Shown in pieces: positions 40,646-49,265 of a stretch of 64,000 bases of DNA (within the stretch, counting starts at the first letter, position 1; the number at the start of each line of letters is the position of its first letter). Under the pieces are notes generated by a model. It was not told where the DNA came from. It searched no databases and saw only the letters and a list, made by a program, of their open reading frames with translations. The stretch is from the NCBI GenBank assembly GCA_963732005.1, contig CAVSXT010000005.1, positions 620,001 to 684,000 of the forward strand, written 5' to 3'. The DNA comes from JASLEW01 sp963732005 (GTDB lineage Bacteria > Acidobacteriota > Thermoanaerobaculia > Multivoradales > UBA5704). A program made the position numbers and the translations under genes.

Positions 40646-42484
40646 TCAGCCGCGGGCCTGGCGCGTGCGCGCTGCCCAGGCGAGAGCGAAGAGCGGCGCA
40701 GTCAGGCCCAGGTAGAGCCAGGCGATGCCGGCGGCGCGGCCGGCCGGGGTCAGGCCGGTGTAGTCCATGTCGGCGACGCCGTTCATCGGGCCGAGGTACC
40801 AGAGCAGCAGGTAGACCATCTCGAACAGCCGCGGACTGCCTGACAGGGTGCCGAGCACCAGGGCGAGGGTGGGGATGAAGAGGCAGCCGGCGATCCAGCC
40901 AAGCAGGCCGCGGATATCGCCGCTGAGCGCCAGACGGATGCCGACGCCGGCGCCGGCGAGGGCGGTCACGGCGACTCCCGCCACCCAGATCGCCGCGGCT
41001 TGCAGGCCCGGCGGCAGGGGCGCCGAGAGGACCAGTGGGCGGGTGCCGTGCTGCGCCTCGCGCGCTCCCAGCGCGGACCACAGCGGCAGCGGCCAGATCC
41101 AGGCCAGGGCGAGAAGGGCGGTCCGCGCCAAGCCGGCCGGCGCCGCGAGGCCGCCGACCCACAGGCCGGCGGCGACGGCGAACCACCAGAAGCCGCGGCC
41201 CCGCAGCATCAGGCGCAGCTCGGCGAGGACCAGGTTTGCGGCCCGGGAGAGGGGTGCCCACGCCGGCGGGCGCCGCGTCGCCGGCGGCGCCGCGATGGCC
41301 CACGGCGCGGTCAGCGCCGCCGGTGCCCTCGGCGTGCCGGTGGCGACCGCGACCCGAGCCGCCGCCAGTGCCGCCGGCTCGCGCTGCGCTGCCGGCATGG
41401 CGAGCGGTGCCGGATCTGCGAGCGTCTCCGGCCGATCGGAAATCTCGGGCGACTCGCCATGCGGCGGAGGGTCGGCGCGCCGGGCCGGCCGCCGCCGCCC
41501 GCGGCGGCCACTCTCACGGGCCGGGTCGAAGCGCGCGAACGGCAGCGCCGCCAGGAGCGCGACGGTGATCGGCAGCAGCAGCCAGGACAGCCGCCGCGCC
41601 ACCGCCGCGGGAGTCCACTCGATTCCCTGCCAGCGCACGCCGCTGCGGAGGACCGGCGGCCGTGTCCCGCGCGTGCTGGCCGGAGTCGCCGGAGCCGTCG
41701 GGGTTGTCGCGGTCGGTGCGCCGGCCGCACCCGCCTCGCCGGCATCGGCGGGTCCGATGGTGAGCGAGATGCCGGTCGCGCGGGCGGCCGCCGGCGGCAG
41801 GTGCCTGGCGAAGCTGCTCTCGACCAGGTGAAAGCCGAGCAGGTCGCCGCCCGGGCCGACCGCCGACAGGCTCAGGGCGCCGAGCCAGAAAAAGAAATAA
41901 ACCACGTTGCCCAGCGAGCCGCGCAGCCAGCGGACCGCCTCGAACAGCACCGCCATCGCCGCGGTCATCGCCACCGCCGGCGCCGCCAGCGCCGCCATCG
42001 GCAGCAGCAGCGCCTTGAAGTCGAGGTGAGTCTCCTCGTGGGCGAGCAGCTGCGACGCGCCGGCGGCGACCGCGAGCAGCGCCAGGATCGACCCCAGCAG
42101 CAGAAAGTTGGACAGTGCCTTGCCGACCGTGTAGGCGGCGCCCGGCAGCGGCGTCGCCGCGAGGATCTCGCCGACGCCGGTGCGGCGGTCGTGATCGAGG
42201 GTGTTCTTGACCAGGTAAAAGCCGGCCAGCGACAGCAGGACGCCGACGCTGAGGGCCATCTGCGTGCCGATCCAGGCCGAGTTGTAGACGCCGCGCTGGC
42301 CGTGGATGGCGAGTTGCAGGTGACCCGCGGTGACCAGGTAGACGAAATACAGGGTCGCCGCCAGCGTCACCAGGTAGCTGTAGCGGCGCATCCGCTCGCG
42401 CAGGTCGGCGAGGGCGATGGCGTAGACCTGCCGTAGCGCCGCGGCGGCGGCCGCCGCCGGCGGCACCGGCGGCGCCGCGCTCAA
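40646..42484 (-). CDS. ABC transporter permease
   Basis: A protein of about 612 residues with two groups of membrane helices separated by a long Ala/Pro-rich, poorly conserved loop (about residues 255-380). The first group (RYSYLVTLAATLYFVYLVTAG; VGVLLSLAGFYLVKNTLDHDRRTGVGEILAATPL) resembles ABC-2 type exporters. The best start is TTG at 42484, overlapping the ATPase stop as TTGA; the frame is open farther into the ATPase gene without meaning. Probably an exporter with the downstream-named ATPase; substrate unknown. Confidence 0.72.
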   Translation of the reverse strand: MSAAPPVPPAAAAAAALRQVYAIALADLRERMRRYSYLVTLAATLYFVYLVTAGHLQLAIHGQRGVYNSAWIGTQMALSVGVLLSLAGFYLVKNTLDHDRRTGVGEILAATPLPGAAYTVGKALSNFLLLGSILALLAVAAGASQLLAHEETHLDFKALLLPMAALAAPAVAMTAAMAVLFEAVRWLRGSLGNVVYFFFWLGALSLSAVGPGGDLLGFHLVESSFARHLPPAAARATGISLTIGPADAGEAGAAGAPTATTPTAPATPASTRGTRPPVLRSGVRWQGIEWTPAAVARRLSWLLLPITVALLAALPFARFDPARESGRRGRRRPARRADPPPHGESPEISDRPETLADPAPLAMPAAQREPAALAAARVAVATGTPRAPAALTAPWAIAAPPATRRPPAWAPLSRAANLVLAELRLMLRGRGFWWFAVAAGLWVGGLAAPAGLARTALLALAWIWPLPLWSALGAREAQHGTRPLVLSAPLPPGLQAAAIWVAGVAVTALAGAGVGIRLALSGDIRGLLGWIAGCLFIPTLALVLGTLSGSPRLFEMVYLLLWYLGPMNGVADMDYTGLTPAGRAAGIAWLYLGLTAPLFALAWAARTRQARG

Positions 42485-43362
42485 GCCGCCCTCCGGTCCT
42501 GGCGTGCCGCCGCGATGGCGTGGAGATAGGCGTCTTCCAGGGAAGGCGTCACCGGCGGGCCGCCGGCCGGCGGCGGCGAGCCCACCACCCGCAGCAGCAC
42601 GTCGGCGCCGCGGCGGGCCGTGCCGCTGACCACCAGGCCCTGGCGCACCGTCGCCACCTGCGCTGCCGCCACCGTCCACTCCCACACCTGGCCCTCGACG
42701 GTGTGCAGCAGCGCCGCCGGCGTGGCGTGGGCAATCAGCCGTCCGCGGTCGATGATCGCGATCTCGGTGGCCGTGGCCTCGACGTCGCTGACGATGTGCG
42801 TCGACAGGATGACGATGCGCTCGCCCGCCAGCTCGGAGAGCAGACCGCGGAAGCGCACGCGCTCCTCGGGGTCGAGGCCGACCGTCGGCTCGTCGACGAT
42901 CAGCAGCCGCGGATCGTTGAGCAGCGCCTGGGCGATCCCGACACGCTGCCGCATGCCGCCGGAAAAGCTGCCGAGCGGGCGGCGGCCGGCATCGGTCAGG
43001 TTCACCAGCTCCAGCAGCTCGGCGATGCGGGAGCGGGCGCCCTTGCCGACCAGGCCCTTGACCGCCGCCAGGTACTCCAGGAACTCCCGCGCGCTCAGGT
43101 TGGGATAGACGCCGAAATCCTGGGGCAGGTAACCGAGCACCCGGCGCAGCCCGCGCGGATGGCGCACGATGTCCTCGCCCTGCCAGAGGACGCGGCCGGC
43201 GGTCGGCCGGGTGACGGTGGCGAGGATGCGCATCAGGGTCGACTTGCCGGCCCCGTTCGGTCCCAGCAGGCCGAGGATCCCCGGCCCCAGGTCGAGGCTG
43301 AAGCCGCATAGCGCCCGGGAGCCACCGGGATAGGTCTTGTCCACCGTATCGATCGTCAGCAT
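42481..43362 (-). CDS. ABC transporter ATP-binding protein
   Basis: A 293-residue ATPase: Walker A LLGPNGAGKSTLMRIL, Q-loop GYLPQDFGVYPNL, signature SFSGGMRQRVGIAQALL, Walker B LLIVDEPTVGLDPEERVRF and the switch histidine in ILSTHIVSDVE. The sequence is of the exporter type that pairs with ABC-2 permeases (as in the neighbouring gene). A C-terminal domain of about 80 residues is unconserved. ATG at 43362 is the first gene of the pair. Confidence 0.92.
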   Translation of the reverse strand: MLTIDTVDKTYPGGSRALCGFSLDLGPGILGLLGPNGAGKSTLMRILATVTRPTAGRVLWQGEDIVRHPRGLRRVLGYLPQDFGVYPNLSAREFLEYLAAVKGLVGKGARSRIAELLELVNLTDAGRRPLGSFSGGMRQRVGIAQALLNDPRLLIVDEPTVGLDPEERVRFRGLLSELAGERIVILSTHIVSDVEATATEIAIIDRGRLIAHATPAALLHTVEGQVWEWTVAAAQVATVRQGLVVSGTARRGADVLLRVVGSPPPAGGPPVTPSLEDAYLHAIAAARQDRRAA

Positions 43363-43681
43363 GATCGTCTGCCTACGGAAACAATGGCCGGAAGTTCCCG
43401 GGGGGCGCGTCCAGGCGAAGGAGACTCCAAGTGATTCCTGAGGATCGCGCCCCTGCCGAAGCCAGGCGGAACGGGTGGGGTGGGGGGGTACCGTCAGGTG
43501 CCGAGACGTCGTAGGCTTGGCGCCTCTGGCCGACCGTGATCCAGTCGCGAGGCGGTGGCGCGCGCCACTCCCGCGCTTCGCCTTCGAATCGAGGGCGAGC
43601 TCGCCGCCGCGCGGCCGAAGGCGCCAGCGGCGCCTTCGGTGCTGGTGGCGCCGGCCGGGCCTTTCTCATCGGAGGTGGTTC
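43363..43681. other. Divergent intergenic region
   Basis: About 319 bases between the ABC ATPase and the DUF885 gene. Apart from the hairpin at 43615-43639 and the ribosome site GGAGGTGG before 43682, no feature is seen. A frame open from 43475 joins the DUF885 gene but is not family-like. Confidence 0.5.
43615..43639 (+). promoter_or_regulatory. Perfect 11-bp hairpin in DUF885 leader
   Basis: CCGAAGGCGCC at 43615-43625, loop AGC, and its complement at 43629-43639, 42 bases before the ATG. There is no T-run. It could pause transcription or stabilise the leader. Confidence 0.4.
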
Positions 43682-45557
43682 ATGATCGCGCTGGATCGCT
43701 GTCTTTCTCGGGTCGTCCAAATGGCCGGAGCGGTGCTGCTGTGCTTCGTGGGCGTCGCCGGCTCGACTCCCGCCAGCGTCGCGGCGCCGGCCGCCGGGGC
43801 CGCCGCCGCGGGGAGCGCCGCTGCCGGGGCCGGCGCGCTCGCCGGCGGCGCCGCCGGGCACGCCGCGGTGGAGCTGGCGACGATCGCCGCCGATTTCTGG
43901 CGTCATCAGCTCGACGAGGACATCTCCGTCCGGCTGCGCGAGGGCTTGCCGATCGAGCGGCTGCCCGACCTGTCGCCGGAGCACGCGGCCCGGGACGCGG
44001 CCTGGGGCCGGGCGCTGCAGGAACGGCTGGCGCGGATCGACGAGGCGGCGCTGGGGCATCAGGACTGGCTCACGCTGGCGCTGCTGCGACAGCAGGCCGA
44101 GGAAGCGGTGGCGGCGCAGGGCGTCTACTGGCACCTGTTCCTTGCCACCCCTTACGATGCGCCGTTCGGCGCGGTGCATACGGCGCTCGGCGCCAGCAAG
44201 CTGGAGTCGCCGGCCGATCTCGCGCGCTATCTCAAGCTGCTGCACGCCTATACCGCGATGGTCGAGCAGCTGCGCGCCCATCTCGAAGGCCAGCGTACAC
44301 GCGGCATCCTGCTGCCGAAGCCCGAGGTGGACACGGTGACCGCGATGCTACGGGCCTATGCCCGGCCGGGGAAGGAGAGCGTGCTCGCGGTCGCGCCCGG
44401 CCGCCTGCAGGGCGTGGACGCGAAAGCGGCGGCGGAGTTCCAGAGCGCGGTCGAGAGCATCGTCGCGGAGGAGATCGATCCGGCGCTGGTCAAGCTCGCC
44501 GGCGAGCTCGCCGGCGGCTACCGGGCGCAGGCGCCCGACCGCATCGGGGTCGGCCAGTATCCGGGCGGCGCCGCCGCCTATCGTGTGATGGTGCGGGTGC
44601 AGACGGGTATGGACCTGACTCCGGAGGAAATCCACCGCCGCGGTCTGGCCGAGGTGGAGCGGCTGTCGGGCAGGATGGCCGAGGTGCGGCGCCAGCTCGG
44701 TTTCCAGGGCACGGCTCGCGAGTTCAATCAGCGCCTGCGCACCGATCCGCGCTTCCTGGCGCGGACCCCCGAGGAGGTCGCCGAGCGGCTGATGGCGCCG
44801 GTGCGGAAGATCGAGCCCAAGATCTTCGAGCTGGTTCCTGCGCATCCCGAAGGCGGCCTACGGGGTCGAGGCGCTGCCGGCGGCGATGAGCGGGATGACC
44901 TACGGGTACTACCAGGTGCCGACGCCGGCGCAGCCCCGCGGCCGCTATCTCTTCAATGCCGGCCAGCTGGATCAGCGGCCGCTGGTGTGGGCGGCGGCGC
45001 TGATCTATCACGAGCTGGTGCCGGGCCATCACTTCCAGCTCGCGCTGCAGGCCGAGAACCCGGACCTGCCGCCGTTCCGGCGCTACCTCTTCCACACCTC
45101 CTTCGTCGAGGGATGGGGCGAGTACGCCTCGAACCTGGCCGAGGAGATGGGCCTCTACGACGACCCGTACTCGCTCTACGGCCGTCTCGCCATGGAGCTC
45201 TTCCTGTCCAACCGCCTGGTGGTGGACACCGGCCTGAACGCCCTGGGCTGGACCCGCCAGCAGGCCACCGCCTTCATGCAGGAGCGGCTCCTACAGTCCG
45301 ACGCCGAGATCGACTCCGAGATCCTGCGCTACGCCATCGCCTCGCCGGCGCAGGCCCTGGCCTACAAGCTGGGAGCCGCGCACATCCAGCAGCAGCGCCA
45401 CCGGGCCGAGGCCGCGCTGGGCGCTCGCTTCGACATTCGCCGCTTCCACGACGCGGTGCTGGGGAGTGGTTCCCTGCCGCCGAGCATTCTTGCCAAGCAC
45501 ATCGACTGGTGGATCGAGCAGGAGAAGCAGCGGGCGTCCGAGCACGGGGCGCGCTGA
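43682..45557 (+). pseudogene. DUF885 zinc-peptidase-like gene, one-base frameshift
   Basis: Two adjoining frames together make one DUF885 protein of about 625 residues with a signal peptide. Frame 1 (43682 to about 44834) runs from MIALDRCLSRVV to IEPKIFELV; frame 2 (from about 44835 to the stop at 45557) continues FLRIPKAAYGVEALPAA, the metal motif YHELVPGHHFQLAL, SFVEGWGEYA and the C-terminal block. One extra G in the GG at 44833-44834 explains the break, so frame 1 alone would lose the zinc site and run on to 45778. Either a real mutation or a sequencing/assembly error. Start ATG has GGAGGTGG upstream. Confidence 0.8.
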
Positions 45558-45705
45558 GGAGTGGGTCTTGCGCAGCGCCTAAAACAGCAGCCGGCTGTTG
45601 CCGTCGCGGTAGTCGTAGACAGCTCGTCGGAGGCGTTCCGCCGCCGCTGCCCAGGGCGTGGAGAGCGGCCATGCCGGGACCTCTGCAGTCGAACTCTAAG
45701 CCGCA

Positions 45706-45734
45706 TTGTATATATGCTGATGTTTATTTAAAAT
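45706..45734 (+). promoter_or_regulatory. AT-rich promoter before the glycosyltransferase
   Basis: TTGTAT at 45706-45711, a 17-base spacer, and TAAAAT at 45729-45734 (five of six -10 positions), within an unusually AT-rich patch. It lies 43 bases before the ATG at 45778. Confidence 0.5.
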
Positions 45735-45777
45735 CTGGCTGTCATGTGCGCGCGAGGCGCCGGCACGAGGTGAACTG

Positions 45778-46986
45778 ATGTCCAGGATCGTCTTCCTGCT
45801 CGACCTCGAGGAAGGGCACCTTTTCCCCACCTTCAGGCTGGCCAAGGATCTGCGCGGCCGCGGGCACCAGGTCTCCTATCTGGGGCCGGAGAGCGCCGAG
45901 GGGCTCGTGCGCGGCCAGGGCTTCGACCTCGTCCCCATCCTTGGCGAGGTGCTGCGCGGCGCCAGCCGGCAGGCGCAAACGGCAGCGTTCGACGCCAGCG
46001 CCCTCGAGCTGGCGCTGCTGCGCGGCGGCGCGCTCGACGGGCCCATCGAGCGGCTGCGCCCCGACGCCGTCGTCCTGCTGTCGCTGTACTACCTCGAGGC
46101 TCTGCTGGTGCAGTGCCGTTACCGGTGCCCGGTGGTGCTGGTGACGACGCAGTTCCGCGCCGCCCGGCGCGAGCGTCTGATCGAGGGCCGCATCACGGAG
46201 CGCCTGGCCAGCCTCGATTCGGACGTCCTGGGCGAGATCCTCGAGCTCTTCGCCAGCCTGGGTTTCCGCTTCCGGTCGTTCTCGGACGTGACGCAGGTGC
46301 TGCTGCGTATCCCGGAGCTCGTCCTCGAGTTCCCGGCCTTCGACCTGCCGGAGCTCGCCGACGACCCCCACGTCACCTACATCGGCGGCGGCGTCGATCT
46401 GGCCCGGACGGAGGAGCCCTTCCCCTGGGACGTCATCGACCTCCGCCTGCCGCTCGTCTACTGCTCGCTGGGCAGCCAGTGTGACGTCGAGCCCGAGGTC
46501 TCGCGCCAATTCTTCCGCTGCGTCGTCGACACCGCCGCCTCGCGGCCCGAGCTGCAGTTCCTGGTCTCCGTCAGCAGGGGGTTCTCGCCCGCCGACTTTC
46601 CGGCGCGCTCCGCCAACGTCCACCTGCGCAGCTGGGTGCCCCAGATGACGGTGCTGGCGCGCACCCGCCTGATGGTCAACCATGCGGGGCACGGCACGGT
46701 CAAGGAGTGCATCGTCCGGGGCGTGCCGATGGTGGTGCTGCCGCTCATCCGCGACCAGTTCAACTGCGCCCAGCGGGTGGTCCACCACGGCATTGGCGTC
46801 CAGGGGGACCTGAGGCAGCTGACGCCTGACCAGCTCGGTGCGCTGATCGACGCGGCCAGCGCGCCGTCGTACCGCGAGCGGGCAGCGGCCATGCAGAAGA
46901 GCTTCCTGACGGCGGACAATTCGCAGCGCGGCGCGGAGATCGTGGAGGCCGCGATCACCGGTCCGCATGCCGTCGCAGCGCTGTAA
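45778..46986 (+). CDS. GT1-family glycosyltransferase
   Basis: A 402-residue glycosyltransferase of the UGT/MGT (GT-B) type. The N-terminus MSRIVFLLDLEEGHLFPTFRLAKDL resembles macrolide glycosyltransferases; the C-terminal donor site reads LRSWVPQMTVLARTRLMVNHAGHGTVKECIVRGVPMVVLPLIRDQFNCAQRV in outline, with the HAGHGT and DQFNCA blocks of the family. Acceptor unknown. It stands alone behind an AT-rich promoter, first of the accessory genes. Confidence 0.82.
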   Translation: MSRIVFLLDLEEGHLFPTFRLAKDLRGRGHQVSYLGPESAEGLVRGQGFDLVPILGEVLRGASRQAQTAAFDASALELALLRGGALDGPIERLRPDAVVLLSLYYLEALLVQCRYRCPVVLVTTQFRAARRERLIEGRITERLASLDSDVLGEILELFASLGFRFRSFSDVTQVLLRIPELVLEFPAFDLPELADDPHVTYIGGGVDLARTEEPFPWDVIDLRLPLVYCSLGSQCDVEPEVSRQFFRCVVDTAASRPELQFLVSVSRGFSPADFPARSANVHLRSWVPQMTVLARTRLMVNHAGHGTVKECIVRGVPMVVLPLIRDQFNCAQRVVHHGIGVQGDLRQLTPDQLGALIDAASAPSYRERAAAMQKSFLTADNSQRGAEIVEAAITGPHAVAAL

Positions 46987-47103
46987 TCAACCTCCGTTGA
47001 CTTGCGTAACATTGGGCACGAGTCATTTCCAAGCTCCGCGCCTCCCGTCGGTGAAACAGAGCCATCTGCTCCCCGCAGCTCGGGTGCTAGAATGAGACGT
47101 CCT

Positions 47104-47403
47104 ATGGTCACGCTCCCGACTCTCTCCTACCCGCACATCGCGACGCATCCGGAGGTGATGAGCGGGCGCCCCTGCATCGCCGGCACCCGGGTGCGCGTGA
47201 TGGACATCGTCGCCGTGCGGCAAGCCGGCGTGCCTGACGACGAGCTGCTGGAATACTTCTCGTCCCGCACCTTGACGCGAAGCGAGCTGCATGCCGCTCT
47301 CGCCTACTACTACGACCACGCGGACGAGATCGATGCAGCGCTCGCCGAGGACACGGAGCTCGGCCGGCAGGCCGAGCGCGATCAGGCACCGGCCAGCCGC
47401 TGA
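47104..47403 (+). CDS. DUF433 antitoxin
   Basis: A 99-residue DUF433 protein: HIATHPEVMSGRPCIAGTRVRVMDIVA, then the helix-turn-helix-like DDELLEYFSSRTLTRSELHAALAYYYDH. DUF433 proteins are antitoxins paired with DUF5615 PIN-like toxins, found eight bases downstream. Start ATG 47104 or 47092. Confidence 0.85.
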   Translation: MVTLPTLSYPHIATHPEVMSGRPCIAGTRVRVMDIVAVRQAGVPDDELLEYFSSRTLTRSELHAALAYYYDHADEIDAALAEDTELGRQAERDQAPASR

Positions 47404-47411
47404 GCCGCCGC

Positions 47412-47786
47412 ATGGCTGGCCGCTTTCCTTTGCTCTTGGACGAACACGTCCCCCGTTCTCTCGCACAGGCGCTGCGCCAGCTCGGTTGGACGGTCGCGCG
47501 GGTCGTCGACCTCAAGGCCGAACTGGGGCCGGGCGCTGAGGACGAGCAGGTCTTCACCTACGCCAGCAAGCAGGGTTACGTCGTGCTTTCCAGCGACGAG
47601 AGGGCGCTGTGGCGGCCGCGACTCCATAGCGAGCACGGAGATCCATTCCCGGGCATGCTGTGCTGGCCCCAGCGGCACCGCGACCGGATGACGATCGGGG
47701 AAGCGGTCGAGGCCCTCGAGCGAATGGCCCTGGAGGAAGATCCTTTCGCCTACGGGTATCGCTTCATCCAGCCGCCCCCCGACTAG
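47412..47786 (+). CDS. DUF5615 PIN-like toxin
   Basis: A 124-residue protein with the DUF5615 PIN-like fold: FPLLLDEHVPRSLAQALRQLGW with the first acidic pair, EDEQVFTYASKQGYVVLSSDERAL with the others. Such proteins are the putative RNase toxins of DUF433/DUF5615 pairs. The C-terminal 40 residues (GEAVEALERMALEEDPFAYGY) are usual for the family. It appears complete. Confidence 0.82.
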   Translation: MAGRFPLLLDEHVPRSLAQALRQLGWTVARVVDLKAELGPGAEDEQVFTYASKQGYVVLSSDERALWRPRLHSEHGDPFPGMLCWPQRHRDRMTIGEAVEALERMALEEDPFAYGYRFIQPPPD

Positions 47787-48005
47787 AGGCTCGCGAATCC
47801 CGCTCCCATCCTCCAGCACCAACGCCGCCCGGCGACCTTCACCGTGCCCGACACCTTCGGGTGGTGAACGTGCCAGCCTTTAGGCGATCGATCCGCTGGT
47901 GGTGTCGGGCTTGATGTCTCCCGTGTTCCAACCGTCGCCGCTCGCGGTGTTGCGCATGCCGAAGGCGTTGGTCCACGAGCGCGGGCAGGACCGCTCGCGC
48001 GTAGC

Positions 48006-48467
48006 CTAGTTGCAGGATGAAGGAGCCGAGTCGAGATTCTGCTCGACCACTGGCTTGCAGCTGCTGCCGCTCTGCTGGAAGCCCGTCACGACTGCCCATT
48101 TGCCCGATTGAAGGTTGAACTGCACACTGCCGGACACCGCGCTGCTGCCGTCACCCGCTTTGCAAGCCGCCGGGAGGTCCGTGACCGCGATGATCATCTG
48201 GCAGTATCCCTTACCTTGTCCCTCACAACTGAGCGTGGCGCTCTCGCCGGAGCTCTTGAGCGTCTTGGTCGAGTACGCGACCTCCTTCACCGAGTCCTTG
48301 GCATCGAATGACTGGGCCTCAATGGAGTCCGAGGTACAGTTCATCACGTGCACCTGGATGTCTGCCCAGGCCTCGCCGGCGCCGAGGCAGCCGGCTACTA
48401 ACGTCAAGGCGACCAGCGCCCACCCGCGTGAACGCCTGGCCACTACGTCTTGCGGCTCCGAGTGCAT
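48006..48467 (-). CDS. Small secreted cysteine-rich protein
   Basis: A 153-residue exported protein. The ATG at 48467 has an exact ribosome site AAGGAGGA. The N-terminus has a basic start and hydrophobic segment (GWALVALTLVAGCLGAGEAWA), the cysteine in it perhaps a lipobox variant. The mature part (IQVHVMNCTSDSIEAQSF) has six cysteines in 120 residues, suggesting disulfides. No family recognised. A perfect inverted repeat lies just upstream of the start. The 219 bases between it and the toxin gene show nothing definite. Confidence 0.6.
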   Translation of the reverse strand: MHSEPQDVVARRSRGWALVALTLVAGCLGAGEAWADIQVHVMNCTSDSIEAQSFDAKDSVKEVAYSTKTLKSSGESATLSCEGQGKGYCQMIIAVTDLPAACKAGDGSSAVSGSVQFNLQSGKWAVVTGFQQSGSSCKPVVEQNLDSAPSSCN

Positions 48468-48490
48468 AGGATTCCTCCTTTCCGTGTCCT

Positions 48491-48514
48491 CTTGCGGTCC
48501 GTCGCGACCGCAAG
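48491..48514. promoter_or_regulatory. Perfect 9-bp inverted repeat upstream of the secreted gene
   Basis: CTTGCGGTC at 48491-48499, six bases, and GACCGCAAG at 48506-48514, 24 bases before the ATG at 48467 (minus strand). Could be an operator or a leader hairpin. Confidence 0.4.
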
Positions 48515-48629
48515 GGTCAATCGGCTCGCGCGCAACGCCCGACCGGCGGTGGCGCACACCCCAATATGAATGTCGACAATATTACTCGATTAGGAATTCT
48601 ATCAGGGATGCGGAGGGTCTTCCCGGTCC

Positions 48630-48802
48630 TTAGAGCCAGCTCTCGATCCGGAGTGAAGGGATCAGGTCGAAGTGCTTCCGGTTGTTGGTGACCAGGGTGA
48701 GATCGCAGCTCAGAGCGTGGGCTGCGATGAGCGCGTCGAAATCTCCGATGGGGCTACCGGCGCGCGCCAGATCAGCCGCGACGTCGCCGAAGCGCCAAGC
48801 AG
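48630..48802 (-). pseudogene. C-terminal fragment of a VapC-type PIN toxin
   Basis: Read on the minus strand the last 57 codons of a PIN-domain RNase are intact to a TAA at 48630-48632: FGDVAADLARAG, then SPIGDFDALIAAHAL, LTLVTNNRKHF and the end SLRIESWL. This is the usual C-terminal half of VapC with its late acidic and Asn/Thr residues. The 5' half and any antitoxin are missing: the sequence changes into IS66 transposase on the other strand at about 48802. A truncated remnant. Confidence 0.72.
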
Positions 48803-49094
48803 GAACGTGCCCTCCGTGGGGTGGCTCTCGGCCGCAAGAACTGGCTCTTCGCCGGGAGCGATGCCGGCGGCGTCCGGGCCGCCAAGCTCTACAGCCTCAT
48901 CGCCAGCGCCAAACGCCGCGCACTCGAGCCTTACGCCTACCTGCGCGCAGCTTTCGAGCGTCTCCCGAGTCACCCCGCCGACCGACTCCACGAACTCGCG
49001 CCCGCCTTCTGGGCAGGCGACTCAGCATCTCGCTGAGGGCGCCGCCACCCTCACCCGCCGTGGCGACTGGGGGGGAGGTTGACCGAACGCTTAC
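48803..49094 (+). mobile_element. IS66 transposase 3' remnant, copy 1
   Basis: The plus frame to the stop at 49034-49036 encodes the C-terminal end of an IS66 transposase: ERALRGVALGRKNWLFAGSD, then RAAKLYSLIASAKRRALEPY and YLRAAFERLPSHPADRL. After the stop the sequence ends in GACCGAACGCTTAC (49081-49094), as expected for an IS66 right end. The 5' nine-tenths of the element is missing. Confidence 0.8.
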
Positions 49095-49265
49095 GCACAG
49101 CCCGAAGAACTACATCGTGGGCGGAGGCTTCTTCGCGGCGTGGTCGGTTCTTCCTGCGAGCCTGGTATGGGAGACCTTCGAGCAGCAGAACGGTGCGCGA
49201 CCTTCGGCCGTATGGTGTTGGAGCGGAAGTTCTTCGGCCTTATCGACGGAGTAGATCTGAAGTCG

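Noticed and set aside
40646..43309. A single 887-codon frame covering the ABC permease and ATPase region
   Set aside because: The ATPase is in a different frame with all its motifs; the permease frame only stays open through it by composition.
47787..48005. A 38-residue read-through extension after the TAG of the small secreted protein (minus strand, ending near 47883)
   Set aside because: The frame stays open to a TAA, but there is no family similarity and no recoding signal; chance is enough.
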